Below are positions 1 to 12,636 of a stretch of DNA of 64,000 nt, one piece after another. The DNA is taken from the NCBI RefSeq assembly GCF_002213415.1, contig NZ_NJGU01000006.1, positions 186,001-250,000 on the forward strand, read 5' to 3'. Position numbers and translations under genes: made by a program. Origin of the DNA: Herbaspirillum robiniae (lineage in GTDB: Bacteria; Pseudomonadota; Gammaproteobacteria; Burkholderiales; Burkholderiaceae_D). The notes beneath the pieces were generated by a model, which did no database searches, had not been told where the DNA came from, and saw only the letters and a list, made by a program, of their open reading frames with translations. How positions within the stretch are numbered: position 1 is the stretch's first letter; each line of letters begins with the position of its first letter.

Positions 1-1
1 C

Positions 2-1723
2 GTGGGCCTGACGCCTGAAATGCTGCCGATGATCGTCACCTCGACGCTGGCCAAGGGCGCCGTCGCCCTGTCGCGCAAGAAGGTGATCGTCAAGCGGCTC
101 GACGCGATCCAGAACTTCGGCGCCATGGACGTGCTGTGCACCGACAAGACCGGCACCCTGACCCAGGACAAGATCTTCCTCGAGCGCCACACCGACATCC
201 GCGGCGAGCTCGACGACGAAGTGCTGCAATACGCCTACCTCAACAGCTATTACCAGACCGGCCTGAAGAACCTGCTGGACGTGGCCGTGCTGGAACACGC
301 CGAGCTGCAACGCGAAATGTCGATCGCCTCGGCCTACCGCAAGGTCGACGAGATCCCCTTCGACTTCCAGCGCCGCCGCATGTCGGTGGTGGTGTCGGAG
401 CGTGAAGACCACCACGAGCTGATCTGCAAGGGCGCAGTCGAAGAGATCCTGTCGGTCTGCTCGCGCGCGCGCCTGAACGGCGAGATCGTGCCGCTGACCG
501 AAGAGCTGCTGGCCGAGATCCGCGAGACCACCGGCGGCCTGAACGCCGAAGGCCTGCGCGTGGTGGGCGTGGCCGCCAAGGACCTGCCGCCGACCAAGGA
601 AGTCTACGGCCTGGCCGATGAGTCGGACCTGGTGCTGATCGGTTACATCGCCTTCCTCGACCCGCCGAAGGAATCGACCGCGCCGGCCCTGGCCGCGCTG
701 CGCGAACACGGCGTGACCGTCAAGATCCTGACCGGCGACAACGAACTGGTGACCGCCAAGATCTGCCGCGAAGTCGGCCTCGAAGTGGACGGCATGCTGC
801 TCGGATCGCATGTCGAGAAGATGAGCGATGAAGCGCTGGCCATCGCGGCCGAAAAGGTCACGGTCTTCGCCAAGCTCTCGCCGGCACACAAGGAGCGCAT
901 CGTGCGCGTGCTGCACGACAAGGGCCACGTGGTCGGCTTCATGGGCGACGGCATCAACGACGCGCCGGCGCTGCGCGCGGCCGACATCGGCATCTCGGTC
1001 GACACCGCGGTCGACATCGCCAAGGAGGCGGCCGACCTGATCCTGCTGGAAAAGAGCCTGATGGTGCTGGAAGAAGGCGTGCTGGAAGGCCGCAAGACCT
1101 TCGCCAACATGCTCAAGTACATCAAGATGACGGCCAGCTCCAACTTCGGCAACGTCTTCTCGGTGTTGATCGCCAGCGCGTTCCTGCCCTTCCTGCCGAT
1201 GCTGCCGTTGCACCTGCTGGTACAGAACCTGCTGTACGACGTGTCGCAGATCTCCATCCCCTTCGACAACGTCGACAAGGAGTTCCTGGAAAAGCCGCAA
1301 CGCTGGAATGCCGAGGACATCGGCCGCTTCATGGTCTTCTTCGGCCCCATCAGCTCGATCTTCGACGTCTCGACTTTCGCCCTGATGTGGTACATCTTCG
1401 GCGCCAACTCGGCCGACCACCAGACGCTGTTCCAGTCCGGCTGGTTCATCGAAGGCCTGCTGTCGCAGACGCTGATCGTGCACATGATCCGCACCAAGCG
1501 CATCCCGTTCTTCCAGAGCCGCGCCTCGTGGCCGCTGATGAGCATGACGCTGATCATCATGGCCATCGGCATCATCATCCCGATGTCGCCGCTGGCGCAC
1601 TACTTCAAGCTGGAAGCGCTGCCGCTGTCGTACTTCCCGTGGCTGGTGGTGATCCTGCTGGCCTATGCCGCGCTGATCCAGTGCATGAAGAGCTGGTACT
1701 CCAAGCGTTACGGATGGCAATAA
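2..1723 (+). CDS. mgtA: Magnesium-transporting P-type ATPase, MgtA/MgtB type (5' truncated)
   Basis: This is the C-terminal 570 or so residues of a P3B-type ATPase that imports Mg2+ across the inner membrane using ATP; full-length relatives are about 900 aa, so the N-terminal third lies outside the window and the first codon seen is not the real start. Visible motifs are the phosphorylation site DKTGTLTQDK near residue 49, the KGA nucleotide-binding segment around residue 143, the hinge motif GDGINDAP near residue 317, and a C-terminal block of hydrophobic helices (about residues 380-565) typical of the last transmembrane segments. A strong terminator follows the stop, so it ends its transcription unit. 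The call to the MgtA branch rests on overall sequence and on the VQNLLYDVSQ segment; other P-type ATPases are unlikely. Confidence 0.93.
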   Translation: MGLTPEMLPMIVTSTLAKGAVALSRKKVIVKRLDAIQNFGAMDVLCTDKTGTLTQDKIFLERHTDIRGELDDEVLQYAYLNSYYQTGLKNLLDVAVLEHAELQREMSIASAYRKVDEIPFDFQRRRMSVVVSEREDHHELICKGAVEEILSVCSRARLNGEIVPLTEELLAEIRETTGGLNAEGLRVVGVAAKDLPPTKEVYGLADESDLVLIGYIAFLDPPKESTAPALAALREHGVTVKILTGDNELVTAKICREVGLEVDGMLLGSHVEKMSDEALAIAAEKVTVFAKLSPAHKERIVRVLHDKGHVVGFMGDGINDAPALRAADIGISVDTAVDIAKEAADLILLEKSLMVLEEGVLEGRKTFANMLKYIKMTASSNFGNVFSVLIASAFLPFLPMLPLHLLVQNLLYDVSQISIPFDNVDKEFLEKPQRWNAEDIGRFMVFFGPISSIFDVSTFALMWYIFGANSADHQTLFQSGWFIEGLLSQTLIVHMIRTKRIPFFQSRASWPLMSMTLIIMAIGIIIPMSPLAHYFKLEALPLSYFPWLVVILLAYAALIQCMKSWYSKRYGWQ

Positions 1724-1746
1724 CAGGCCACATCCGGCCGCAAGAC

Positions 1747-1780
1747 AAAAAGGGTTGCCCACCGGGGCAACCCTTTTTTT
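1747..1780 (+). terminator. Rho-independent terminator after mgtA
   Basis: A perfect 9-bp stem (1752-1760 with 1765-1773) closes a 4-base loop and is followed by seven T residues. It lies 24 bp after the ATPase stop codon. Confidence 0.9.
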
Positions 1781-1938
1781 ATTTCCCTGCCGCATTGCCT
1801 TCGCCTGGCGGGCGAAGAATGTCCGAATCCTCCGGCCCTGGTTTCAGGTATTTCCTGATGGTGCGACGCGGCGCGAAAATTTATTCTTCGCACGCTGGAA
1901 CAACAATCACAACAGCTCACATGAACACGGGGAATGAC

Positions 1939-2190
1939 ATGGAAAACAACGGCAGTTGCGAAGGCTCGTACAAGTGCATGGCCGACGGCAAGATCTACCA
2001 GTACCGGGCTACCTATCACGGCGGCCAGTCGATCGCATGGAGCGCCAGCGTCAGCTGGGGCCAGATGCAGGCGATGTCGCGCGTGGGTTCGATCTCGCAC
2101 AACATCCTGTCGGGCCACTCGCTGCAGGAACTGGTGCGCGCCCATGTGGTGGCCGCCATCCAGGACGCGCTCGGCGAACGCATCGCCTGA
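1939..2190 (+). CDS. Small hypothetical protein (83 aa)
   Basis: An 83-residue protein that I do not recognise. The ATG at 1939 is preceded by GGGGA five bases upstream; an in-frame ATG at 1921 has no such site, so 1939 is preferred. The sequence is soluble-looking, with two early cysteines (SCEGSYKC), a beta-rich middle and a C-terminal amphipathic helix (ELVRAHVVAAIQDAL). It stands alone between the mgtA terminator and a convergent signalling operon. Function unknown; coding status is supported by the ribosome site and by high-GC third positions. Confidence 0.6.
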   Translation: MENNGSCEGSYKCMADGKIYQYRATYHGGQSIAWSASVSWGQMQAMSRVGSISHNILSGHSLQELVRAHVVAAIQDALGERIA

Positions 2191-2232
2191 GCCGCACATC
2201 CCGCCTCCCGTGCCCCCGCCGCCTGCCGGCGA

Positions 2233-3351
2233 TCAGCGGCGCGGCATCCTGACGGTAAACACCGTCTGATCTTCCGGATTTGATTTCACTTCGATGACGC
2301 CGCCATGGGCGGCCGCGATCTGCTGGGCGATGTAGAGCCCGAGGCCCAAACCTTCCTTGCGTCCGCTGATGCGCTCGCCGCCGCGGAACGGGTCGAAGAT
2401 GCTCGGCACCAGCGCGGCGGGAATCAGGCCGCGATTGGCCACCGACAACACCATCCTGTCCTCCGACATGCCGTCGATGACGATGCGAACGGGTTCGCCC
2501 GGCGTGCCGTGCTGCAGGGCGTTGCCCAGCAGGTTGGCCAGCACCTGCGCCAGGCGGTCGGCGTCCCAGTGGCCGGCGTCGTCGCCATGGATGCGGCGCT
2601 CGATCACGCAGCCGGGATAGGTCGCCTGGTATTCCTGCACCACCCGCTCGACCACCTCGCCCACGTGCACGCTCTCGCGCGAGAGCGAAATGCCGCCGGC
2701 CAGTCGCGCGCGCGCCAGGTCGAGCATGTTCTCGATCAGCTTGGCCATGCGCTTGCCGCTGTTGATGATCTGCTGCGACGCCTTCTGCGCCACTTCTTCC
2801 TTGTAACTGCGCTGCAGCAGCGTGGCCGCCATCATCACCGCGCCCAGCGGATTGCGCAGGTCGTGGCCGAGGATGGCCACGAACATCTCGTTCAGGCGCA
2901 GGGTCTCGGTGCGCTCGCGCAGCTCCAGCGCCAGCTGCTGCTTCTGGCGATACAGCTGGAAGAACACTTCGGCCTTGTTGCGCAGGATGTGCGGCTCGAT
3001 CGGCTTGTAGAGGAAGTCCACCGCGCCGCTCTCATAGCCCTTGAACAGGCGATGTTCGTCGCGCGTGCCGGCGGTGACGAAGATCAGCGGGATGTTGCGG
3101 GTGCGCTCGCTGCCGCGGATCAGCTCGGCCAGCTCGAAGCCGTCCATGTCCGGCATCTGCACGTCGACGAAGGCCAGCGCCACGTCGTGCACCAGCAGCA
3201 GCTCCAGCGCCTCGAATCCGGAGCGCGCCTGCAGCAGCTCGACGTCGTCCCGTTGCAGCAGGGCCGACAGCGCGAGAAGGTTCTCGTCGAGGTCGTCCAC
3301 CAGCAGGAATTTCACCCGCGGCAGGTCCGCTCCGTTATGTTTGTTATTCAC
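2233..3351 (-). CDS. Receiver-histidine kinase fusion protein
   Basis: A 372-aa cytoplasmic signalling protein with an N-terminal receiver domain (about residues 12-130; acidic pair at 19-20, phospho-acceptor Asp63, conserved Lys116) and a C-terminal histidine kinase (H-box GHDLRNPLG with His163, N-box with Asn277, glycine-rich GLGLGLYIA near 335). No membrane segment is present, so its input is phosphotransfer to the receiver, most likely from the large hybrid kinase at the head of the same leftward operon. Its start overlaps the end of the CheB gene by 8 bp, indicating translational coupling. It is the last gene of the four-gene unit; the exact pathway is unknown. Confidence 0.9.
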   Translation of the reverse strand: MNNKHNGADLPRVKFLLVDDLDENLLALSALLQRDDVELLQARSGFEALELLLVHDVALAFVDVQMPDMDGFELAELIRGSERTRNIPLIFVTAGTRDEHRLFKGYESGAVDFLYKPIEPHILRNKAEVFFQLYRQKQQLALELRERTETLRLNEMFVAILGHDLRNPLGAVMMAATLLQRSYKEEVAQKASQQIINSGKRMAKLIENMLDLARARLAGGISLSRESVHVGEVVERVVQEYQATYPGCVIERRIHGDDAGHWDADRLAQVLANLLGNALQHGTPGEPVRIVIDGMSEDRMVLSVANRGLIPAALVPSIFDPFRGGERISGRKEGLGLGLYIAQQIAAAHGGVIEVKSNPEDQTVFTVRMPRR

Positions 3352-3973
3352 CCGCTTCCCTTTCTCCCTGAACGCCCAAGGTGCGCAACAGATCGGCGAT
3401 CTGTGCGAGCGTCAGTACGTAATCGATTTTTCCCAGCGCCAAGGCCTGCTCGGGCATGTAGGGCGCCTGGGCCTCCTGCGGATCCTGCACCACCGTGATG
3501 CCGCCGGCGCCGCGAATGGCCTGCAGCCCGGCCGCGCCATCCTGGTTGCCGCCGGTCAGCAGCACGCCCAGCAGGCGCTCGCCGTAGACGTCGGCGGCCG
3601 ACTCGAACAGCACGTCGATGGCCGGGCGCGAAAAATTCACCGCCTCATCGTTCGACATCGCCAGCAGCGTTCCTTCCGGCGCGCGGTCCACCAGCAGGTG
3701 GTAATCCGGCGCGGCGAAATAGATCGCGCCGGCCAGCGCCGGCTCCTTGTCCTGGGCCTCGCGCACCGGCTGGGCGCACTTGGCCGCGAAGATCTCCGGC
3801 AACAGGCTGGGCCGCTCGCGCGGGATGTGCAGCACCACCATGGTGGCCACCGTGGCGCCGGCCCGCAAGGCCGGCAGGATCTCGGACAAGGCCTCCACGC
3901 CGCCGGCCGAGGCGCCGATCACCACCGCTTCGATGGCGCGTGCGTCCAGCGCCGGCAAAGGCAGCGCGCTCAC
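3344..3973 (-). CDS. cheB: CheB-type protein-glutamate methylesterase lacking a receiver domain
   Basis: A 209-aa protein consisting only of the CheB catalytic domain, which in chemotaxis hydrolyses methyl-glutamates on receptors. The catalytic triad positions are visible as GASAGG (Ser), VLHIP (His) and TGGNQDGAAGL (Asp). The usual N-terminal receiver is missing, so its activity is not directly phospho-regulated. I place the start at a GTG at 3973, preceded by GGGAGCT and overlapping the stop of the upstream cheR (GTGA overlap); the open frame extends further but into the cheR gene. No methyl-accepting protein is encoded nearby, so this belongs to a non-chemotaxis CheB/CheR signalling module. 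Confidence 0.88.
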   Translation of the reverse strand: MSALPLPALDARAIEAVVIGASAGGVEALSEILPALRAGATVATMVVLHIPRERPSLLPEIFAAKCAQPVREAQDKEPALAGAIYFAAPDYHLLVDRAPEGTLLAMSNDEAVNFSRPAIDVLFESAADVYGERLLGVLLTGGNQDGAAGLQAIRGAGGITVVQDPQEAQAPYMPEQALALGKIDYVLTLAQIADLLRTLGVQGEREAGE

Positions 3974-4797
3974 AGCTCCCCCTTCTTCTGGAAGATGCGG
4001 TCTTCGCGCACCACCTCGTCGAAGGCGCCGGCATGCGAGGAAAACCTCAGCGACTCCTTCGAGCCCAGCCCGAGGAAGCCCTTGCGGCACAGCGAATCAC
4101 GGAACAGCCCCAGCGCGCGCTCCTGCAGCTGGCGGTTGAAATAGATCAGGACATTGCGGCAGGACACCAGGTGCATCTCCGCGAAGACGCTGTCGGTGGC
4201 CAGGCTATGGTCGGAAAAGACGACGTGCTTGCGCAGCGACTTGTCGAACACCGCAGCGCCGTATGCAGCCGTATAGTAATCGGAAAGCGAGGTGGTCGCC
4301 CCGGATTTCTGGTGATTGCTGGTAAAGCCGGCGATGCGCTCGAGCTCGTAGACGCCGGCCTCGGCCTTCTTCAGCGCCGCCTGGTTGATGTCGGTGGCGT
4401 AGATCAGGCTGCGCTCCAGCAGGCCCTCCTCGCGCAGCAGGATGGCCAGCGAATAGACCTCTTCGCCGCCGCTGCAGCCGGCCACCCAGATCTTCAGCGA
4501 GGGATAGGTGCGCAGCAGCGGCACCACCGTCTCCCGCAGCGAGCGGAAGTAGCTCGGGTCGCGGAACATCTCGCTGACCTGCACCGTCAGGTAATCCATC
4601 AGCGCCGGGAACACGCTCGGGTCGTGCAGCACCTTGTCCTGCAGCTGCGACAGCGTGGCGCAGCCGAAGCGGCCCATCGCCGTGGTCAGGCGACGCTTGA
4701 GCGACGAGCCGGCGTAGCCGCGGAAGTCGCAGTGGTACTTGAGGTAGATCGCATCCAGCAGCAGCTGCATCTCGATGTCGAAGTGTTTGGTACTCAT
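3970..4797 (-). CDS. cheR: CheR-type protein-glutamate methyltransferase
   Basis: A 275-aa S-adenosylmethionine-dependent methyltransferase. It shows the CheR all-alpha N-terminal domain (first 75 residues), the SAM-binding motif WVAGCSGGEEVYSLA and the C-terminal RNVLIYFNRQLQ motif. The ATG at 4797 is preceded by GAGGCGGGGG; an upstream in-frame extension would run into the preceding gene and is rejected. It sits 13 bp downstream of the hybrid kinase gene and overlaps cheB by 4 bp, so kinase, CheR, CheB and receiver-kinase are one operon. The substrate is probably a sensory protein rather than a flagellar chemoreceptor, by context. Confidence 0.92.
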   Translation of the reverse strand: MSTKHFDIEMQLLLDAIYLKYHCDFRGYAGSSLKRRLTTAMGRFGCATLSQLQDKVLHDPSVFPALMDYLTVQVSEMFRDPSYFRSLRETVVPLLRTYPSLKIWVAGCSGGEEVYSLAILLREEGLLERSLIYATDINQAALKKAEAGVYELERIAGFTSNHQKSGATTSLSDYYTAAYGAAVFDKSLRKHVVFSDHSLATDSVFAEMHLVSCRNVLIYFNRQLQERALGLFRDSLCRKGFLGLGSKESLRFSSHAGAFDEVVREDRIFQKKGEL

Positions 4798-4810
4798 GCC
4801 CCCGCCTCGC

Positions 4811-8317
<3,507 letters not shown>

Positions 8318-8416
8318 GGCGCGCTCCGTTTCTTGGAATCGTAATGAGCTGCGAGGGATCTGCGTCCCTCCTCCCCTTGGCACTGCTGCCTGATTGCTAC
8401 CCGGCAAAAAGCAAGG

Positions 8417-8422
8417 ATTATA
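8417..8422 (-). promoter_or_regulatory. TATAAT -10-like hexamer upstream of the hybrid kinase operon
   Basis: The minus strand reads TATAAT exactly here, about 100 bases before the chosen GTG start. The corresponding -35 region is GC-rich and poor, so this is a candidate promoter only. Confidence 0.35.
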
Positions 8423-8541
8423 CTTGCCCGCCCGGCGGCGTGCGGACGCCGCGTATGTGCCCCCGGCGGGGCCGGAAAGGCTGAATCCTTGTTCTGCGCG
8501 GGCGTGCGAACCCGGCTAGGACATGCCGGCCGCGCTTCAGT

Positions 8542-9195
8542 TCAATTGCCGGCCAGGCCGGCGGCGATATTGATCGACAGCCCGATGATGGCGGCATTGA
8601 AGACGAAGCAGATCAGCGAATGCGCCAGCACCGCCTTTCTCATGGCGCGGGTGGCCACGCCCACGTCCGAGGTCTGGACGGCGACGCTGATCGTAAAGGC
8701 GAAGTAAAGGAAATCCCAGTAGTCGGGCGTGGTCTGGCCGTCGGCAAAACGCAGCGGCAACGCCTTGGGATCGTCGTCCTCGGCGTAGAACAGGCGCGCA
8801 TAGTGCAAGGTGAAGATGGTGCCGATCAGGCACCAGGAGCCGAACACCGTGGCCGCGGTGAAGGCGTAGCGCCACAGCCGCCCGGCGTCGCCATGGCCGC
8901 CGGCCAGCTCCAGCAGGATGGCCACCAGGCTGGCGATGGCCGCCACGCAGACCATGGCCAGCACCAGCCGGGCGCTCTCGTCCTCGGTCTCGGCCAGGCG
9001 CTTGGCGTCCTGCGCATTGGCGCGATACATCATCAGCCAGATGGTCAGCAGGTAGGTCCAGACCCCGGCGTTCCACCCGACCAGGCAATAGGTGACGGGA
9101 GAGTGGGCCGGCGTCAGGAAACCGGCGACGAGGCCGACGGCGATGGCAAGCAGCAGGCGCGGATGAACCTGGACGATGTGGCGGGCGACGGACAT
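8542..9195 (-). CDS. DUF1345 family inner-membrane protein
   Basis: A membrane protein of about 217 aa with five to six hydrophobic helices and the family-typical ending [20 protein letters not shown] followed by a short positively charged segment and a last helix; this places it in DUF1345, whose function is unknown. The start at 9195 (MSVARHIVQ) gives the usual short cytoplasmic N-terminus before helix one; the frame is open to 9291 but the extra residues are hydrophilic and unlike the family. No strong ribosome site decides between these. It is transcribed leftward and appears monocistronic. Confidence 0.8.
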   Translation of the reverse strand: MSVARHIVQVHPRLLLAIAVGLVAGFLTPAHSPVTYCLVGWNAGVWTYLLTIWLMMYRANAQDAKRLAETEDESARLVLAMVCVAAIASLVAILLELAGGHGDAGRLWRYAFTAATVFGSWCLIGTIFTLHYARLFYAEDDDPKALPLRFADGQTTPDYWDFLYFAFTISVAVQTSDVGVATRAMRKAVLAHSLICFVFNAAIIGLSINIAAGLAGN

Positions 9196-9320
9196 GTTGG
9201 CGTTCTTGGTCTTGTTGGTCTTGTCGGATCCCCGGCGGGCAACGGGCGAGGCCGGAAATGGATGATGAGCGAACATAGCATGCCCGCCCATCCCCGTTCC
9301 AGCGGTATCGGCCGACCGGA

Positions 9321-9812
9321 TTACCGGGTCGACGAAATCAGGTGCGCCACGCGGGCGGCATCCTCAAAACTCTTGAAGCCGGTCAGCGCCATGGTGTTGA
9401 TGGTCATCGGCTCCTGCACCATGGCCATGTTGGTCACACGCCCTTCGACCACGGCCGCGAGCTGCTTGCCCCGCAGTTCGCGCGTGCCGGCCGTCAACTT
9501 GGCGGTGCCGGCGGGCGTGAATTGCAGGATCAGGATGGCGCGTCCGGCGGCGTCCTTCTGCGCGGTGGCGCGCTGCACGTCGGAGGCGTCGACCAGCATC
9601 CTGGGCGAGAGGTAGACCACGCTGCCGGGCTGGTCGCCATTCTCGGCCTTGGTCCAGCCGTCGGTGGGCACGGTGGTGGCGCCGCGCAGTTCGAAGGTGC
9701 GGCTCTGGGAGAGCGCGCCGGTGCCGGCGCAACCGGCCAGCGCCAGCAAGGCCGATGCGGCGATGGCCAGCGTCAGCGCCCGGCGGCGCGGCGAGGACGA
9801 CAGGGGGATCAT
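9321..9812 (-). CDS. Lipoprotein with a SecD P1-head-like domain
   Basis: A 163-aa exported lipoprotein: basic N-terminus, hydrophobic stretch and lipobox LAGC around residue 30. The mature part resembles the periplasmic P1 head of SecD, with segments matching in order: DASDVQRA, a beta strand ending in [22 protein letters not shown] and MVQEPM...[10 protein letters not shown]. SecD itself is a large membrane protein of the Sec translocon, so this is a free-standing copy of that fold, role unknown. The ATG at 9812 is chosen; a TTG at 9824 that overlaps the upstream stop is possible. It follows a small gene with almost no gap, suggesting a two-gene unit. Confidence 0.8.
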   Translation of the reverse strand: MIPLSSSPRRRALTLAIAASALLALAGCAGTGALSQSRTFELRGATTVPTDGWTKAENGDQPGSVVYLSPRMLVDASDVQRATAQKDAAGRAILILQFTPAGTAKLTAGTRELRGKQLAAVVEGRVTNMAMVQEPMTINTMALTGFKSFEDAARVAHLISSTR

Positions 9813-9820
9813 CGCGCCGC

Positions 9821-10039
9821 TCAAAATTCATGCTCCTTCAGTGCGCGCTGCGCGCGTTCGCGGGCGCCGGCCAGCGCCTCCTCCTCGGTGGGGAAGATGC
9901 CGGCCGGGATGTAGGTCTCGGCGACCTCGGGCTCGCGCGTCAGGCGCACGAAGACCTGTGCCTCGAAAGCATGGTCGGGCTTTTCAACCGCATCGTAGCG
10001 GGCGATGTGGGTACCGCTTTGCAAAACCTTGTCCGTCAT
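9821..10039 (-). CDS. Small hypothetical protein (72 aa)
   Basis: A soluble 72-residue protein with predicted beta-beta-beta-alpha character: strands around HIARYDAVE and FEAQVFVRLT, then a helix rich in Glu and Arg (TEEEALAGARERAQRALKE). The ATG at 10039 follows GGAGGCAGC, a strong ribosome site, so the longer frame to 10105 is not used. It lies directly upstream of the lipoprotein gene. Function is unknown; the general layout (short strand pair then terminal helix) recalls the small proteins at 45417 and 57185, but I cannot show homology. Confidence 0.72.
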   Translation of the reverse strand: MTDKVLQSGTHIARYDAVEKPDHAFEAQVFVRLTREPEVAETYIPAGIFPTEEEALAGARERAQRALKEHEF

Positions 10040-10133
10040 GCTGCCTCCGGTGTCTGTCACGATGGAACCGGTTAGACACAGCGCCGCGTATGAGGTTCGA
10101 GACATTGACCGGATGCAATGTTTCCCGCAGTCA

Positions 10134-11033
10134 CTATGACTGCCCGCCGCCCTGCTCCGGCTGCGGGTAATAGAGCATCACCGCCGAGTCGTCCAGCTTG
10201 CCCATGCCCACGCCCGCGACCCCGACGAAGCTCTGCAGCGCCGCCGCCGACAGTGGCGCCGGGAAGCGCATCGCGCGCGCCACGTCATTGACGATGCCAA
10301 GGTCCTTGACGAAGATGTCCACGGCGCTGGTGACCGAGCCGAAATCGCCCGCCGCCATGCGCGGCCCGCGGTCGTTGAGCATCCATGAGGCGGCCGCGCT
10401 CTGCCCCACCACGTCCAGCACGGCCTGCTTGTCCAGCCCGGCGCGCTCGGCCAGCGCCATCGCCTCGCCGGCGGCGGCCAGGTGCACGCCGCACAGCAAC
10501 TGGTTGATGGCCTTCACCATGCTGCCCTGCCCGGCCTGGTCGCCCACCACCATCAGCCGCTTGCAGATGCGGTCGAAGATGAAGCGGCATGCGTCGATCA
10601 CCCCGCGCTCGCCAGCCGCCATCACCGTCAGCGTGCCGGCGGCGGCGCCCACCATGCCGCCGCTGACCGGGGCGTCGATGAAATGCCAGCCGCGCTCGCG
10701 GCAACGCCGGCCGATGGCGGCGGCTTCGTCGGGCAGCATGGTCACGCAGGAGATGATGACCAGCCCCGGCCGCGCGGTCTCATGCAGGCCGCCGGCGCCG
10801 AAGATGACCTCTTCGGCCTGGCGGCCGTTGACCACGAACACCACCGCATAGCCGGCGTCCTGGTTGGCCTGCGCGGCGCTGGCGCAGGGCGTGCCGCCCG
10901 CGGCCTCCAGCGCCGACAGGGCCTCGGCGCGCAGGTCGAAGGCCCGCAGCGCGATGTCCGGCGCCGCGGCCAGCAGCCTGGCGCTGTTCAAACCCATCGC
11001 CCCCAGCCCGACGAATGAAACGGTATGCGTCAT
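10134..11033 (-). CDS. NAD(P)-dependent beta-hydroxyacid dehydrogenase (L-threonate dehydrogenase-like)
   Basis: A 299-aa member of the 3-hydroxyisobutyrate dehydrogenase superfamily, which oxidises beta-hydroxy acids with NAD(P)+. Visible are the Rossmann motif FVGLGAMG at the N-terminus, the substrate motif DAPVSGG (about residue 123), and the catalytic-lysine segment GSMVKAINQLL (about residue 175). The ATG at 11033 is preceded by GGGAGACAAG. Closest remembered relatives are L-threonate dehydrogenases (LtnD), but none of the usual partner genes (kinase, isomerase, aldolase) is nearby, so the substrate is uncertain. It is transcribed alone. Confidence 0.82.
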   Translation of the reverse strand: MTHTVSFVGLGAMGLNSARLLAAAPDIALRAFDLRAEALSALEAAGGTPCASAAQANQDAGYAVVFVVNGRQAEEVIFGAGGLHETARPGLVIISCVTMLPDEAAAIGRRCRERGWHFIDAPVSGGMVGAAAGTLTVMAAGERGVIDACRFIFDRICKRLMVVGDQAGQGSMVKAINQLLCGVHLAAAGEAMALAERAGLDKQAVLDVVGQSAAASWMLNDRGPRMAAGDFGSVTSAVDIFVKDLGIVNDVARAMRFPAPLSAAALQSFVGVAGVGMGKLDDSAVMLYYPQPEQGGGQS

Positions 11034-11252
11034 CTTGTCTCCCTTGTTGGTTGGAATATCCGTTGCGGCGGGCGTCGCAGGCGCACCGCCCCACGCCAGC
11101 TTAGGTGCCGCACGCGCGCGCCGCCAGAGACTTATTTTTGACAATGGGTGAAAGGGATTCAAGAATGCCGCGTCCGTCGGACCGGCGGGCAAACCCGCGG
11201 GCAGGTGCCGCGGGCGATACGGCGCCGGGCCCGAGGGCCCGATACCGGGTCG

Positions 11253-12623
11253 TCAGGCCGCCAGCGGGAAGCGCACGGTAAATACCGTGCCCTGGCCTTC
11301 GTCGCCGCAATCCAGGCTGATCACGGCGCCATGGTCGTGGGCGATCTCGCGCACGATGGCCAGGCCCAGGCCGCTGCCGGAGACCTTGTCGTTGGCGCGG
11401 TAGAAGCGGTCGAAGATCAGCTCGCGGTGCTCGGGCGCGATGCCCGGGCCGGAGTCTTCCACCGCCAGCAGCGTGGCGCCTTGTTCTTCCTGGCAGCGCA
11501 CGGTGACGGTGCTGTGCGGCGGCGAATAGCGCACCGCGTTGTCGATCAGGTTGTCGATCAGGTCGCGCAGCAGGAAACGATCGCCGCGCATGCGGCCCTG
11601 GCGCAGGTCGAAGCCGAGGTCGATCTGCTTCTTGTCGGCCTCTTCGATGAAATGCTGCACCGACTCTTCCACCAGCTTGTCCAGCGACAGGTCTTCCAGC
11701 TTGCGCTGTTCGAACAGGCCGGGCTCGGAGCGCGCCAGCGCCAGCAACTGCCGGCTCTGGCGGATCATGCGTTCCACCGAGGAGTTCATCATCTCCAGCG
11801 AGCGGGCGGTGTCGGGCTGGTCCTGGTGCTTGTCGTGCAGCAGTTCCAGCTGGAGCTTCAGGCCGGTAAGCGGCGTGCGCAGCTGGTGCGCGACATCGGC
11901 CAGGAAATTCTGCTGCGCCTGCTCGCCCTTGCTGATGCGTTCCATCAGCTCGTTCATCGCCACGATCAGCGGCTGCAGCTCGACCGGCGAACCGGCGCCG
12001 TCGATCGCCCCCAGCTTGCCGTGGCCGCGCTGCTCAAGATTGCGCTGCAAGGTCTTCAGCGGCCGCAGGCCGCGCCGCACGGCGAACAGCACCGCGCTGA
12101 TGGAGACGAAGGTGATCACGCCGTCCAGCGCCAGGAAGGACAGCAGGATCGTGTAATGCGCGCGGTTGCGCTTTCTCACCGTCTCGGCCACCGCCACCGA
12201 GATCACGCCGTTCTTGACGCGCACCTGCAGCGCGGCGATGCGCACGGGCTCCCCGCGCATCTCGGCGTCATAGTTGATCGGGCGTTCGAAGACGTCGCTT
12301 TCCGGCAGCGGCGGAAAGCCCTTGTCGCCCACCACGATCTGGCCGCTGGTGTTGCGCACCGCGAAGAAGGTGGTATCGGAGTGATTGCTGCGCAGGATCT
12401 GCTCGGCCTGCTGGGTCAGCTCGGCGGTGGTCTTCTCCTGCCGGTGCCGCACCTGGGCGTACAGGCCCCAGGTGGAATCCATCAGGTTCTGGTCGAAGGC
12501 GTGCTGCGCCGGCAGCCAGGCCAGCCAGTAGGTCACGCCCGCCGCCACCAGGTTGATCAGCAACAGCGGCGCGATCAGCCATTTCAGCAGGTCGCGCCGG
12601 ATACTGGAATGCAGGATGGGCAT
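11253..12623 (-). CDS. Sensor histidine kinase, TctE/QseC-like
   Basis: A 456-aa inner-membrane kinase. Transmembrane helices at about residues 14-36 and 158-181 bracket a periplasmic 2CSK_N-like sensor (starts HAFDQNLMDS). Then a HAMP-like linker, the H-box FLADVAHQLRTPLTG with His246, N-box LRDLIDNLIDNAVRYS, and GSGLGLAIVREI. It phosphorylates the response regulator encoded 13 bp upstream in the same leftward operon. The pair is divergent from a siderophore receptor, an arrangement seen with PfeRS and PirRS of Pseudomonas, so iron/siderophore sensing is a reasonable inference. Confidence 0.92.
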   Translation of the reverse strand: MPILHSSIRRDLLKWLIAPLLLINLVAAGVTYWLAWLPAQHAFDQNLMDSTWGLYAQVRHRQEKTTAELTQQAEQILRSNHSDTTFFAVRNTSGQIVVGDKGFPPLPESDVFERPINYDAEMRGEPVRIAALQVRVKNGVISVAVAETVRKRNRAHYTILLSFLALDGVITFVSISAVLFAVRRGLRPLKTLQRNLEQRGHGKLGAIDGAGSPVELQPLIVAMNELMERISKGEQAQQNFLADVAHQLRTPLTGLKLQLELLHDKHQDQPDTARSLEMMNSSVERMIRQSRQLLALARSEPGLFEQRKLEDLSLDKLVEESVQHFIEEADKKQIDLGFDLRQGRMRGDRFLLRDLIDNLIDNAVRYSPPHSTVTVRCQEEQGATLLAVEDSGPGIAPEHRELIFDRFYRANDKVSGSGLGLAIVREIAHDHGAVISLDCGDEGQGTVFTVRFPLAA

Positions 12624-12636
12624 GCGGATGGCCGCT

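Noticed and set aside
8318-8407. TTG start at 8407 for the hybrid kinase
   Set aside because: A TATAAT hexamer lies 10 bases before it, so the transcript would start at about the codon itself, and the extra 30 residues are not protein-like.
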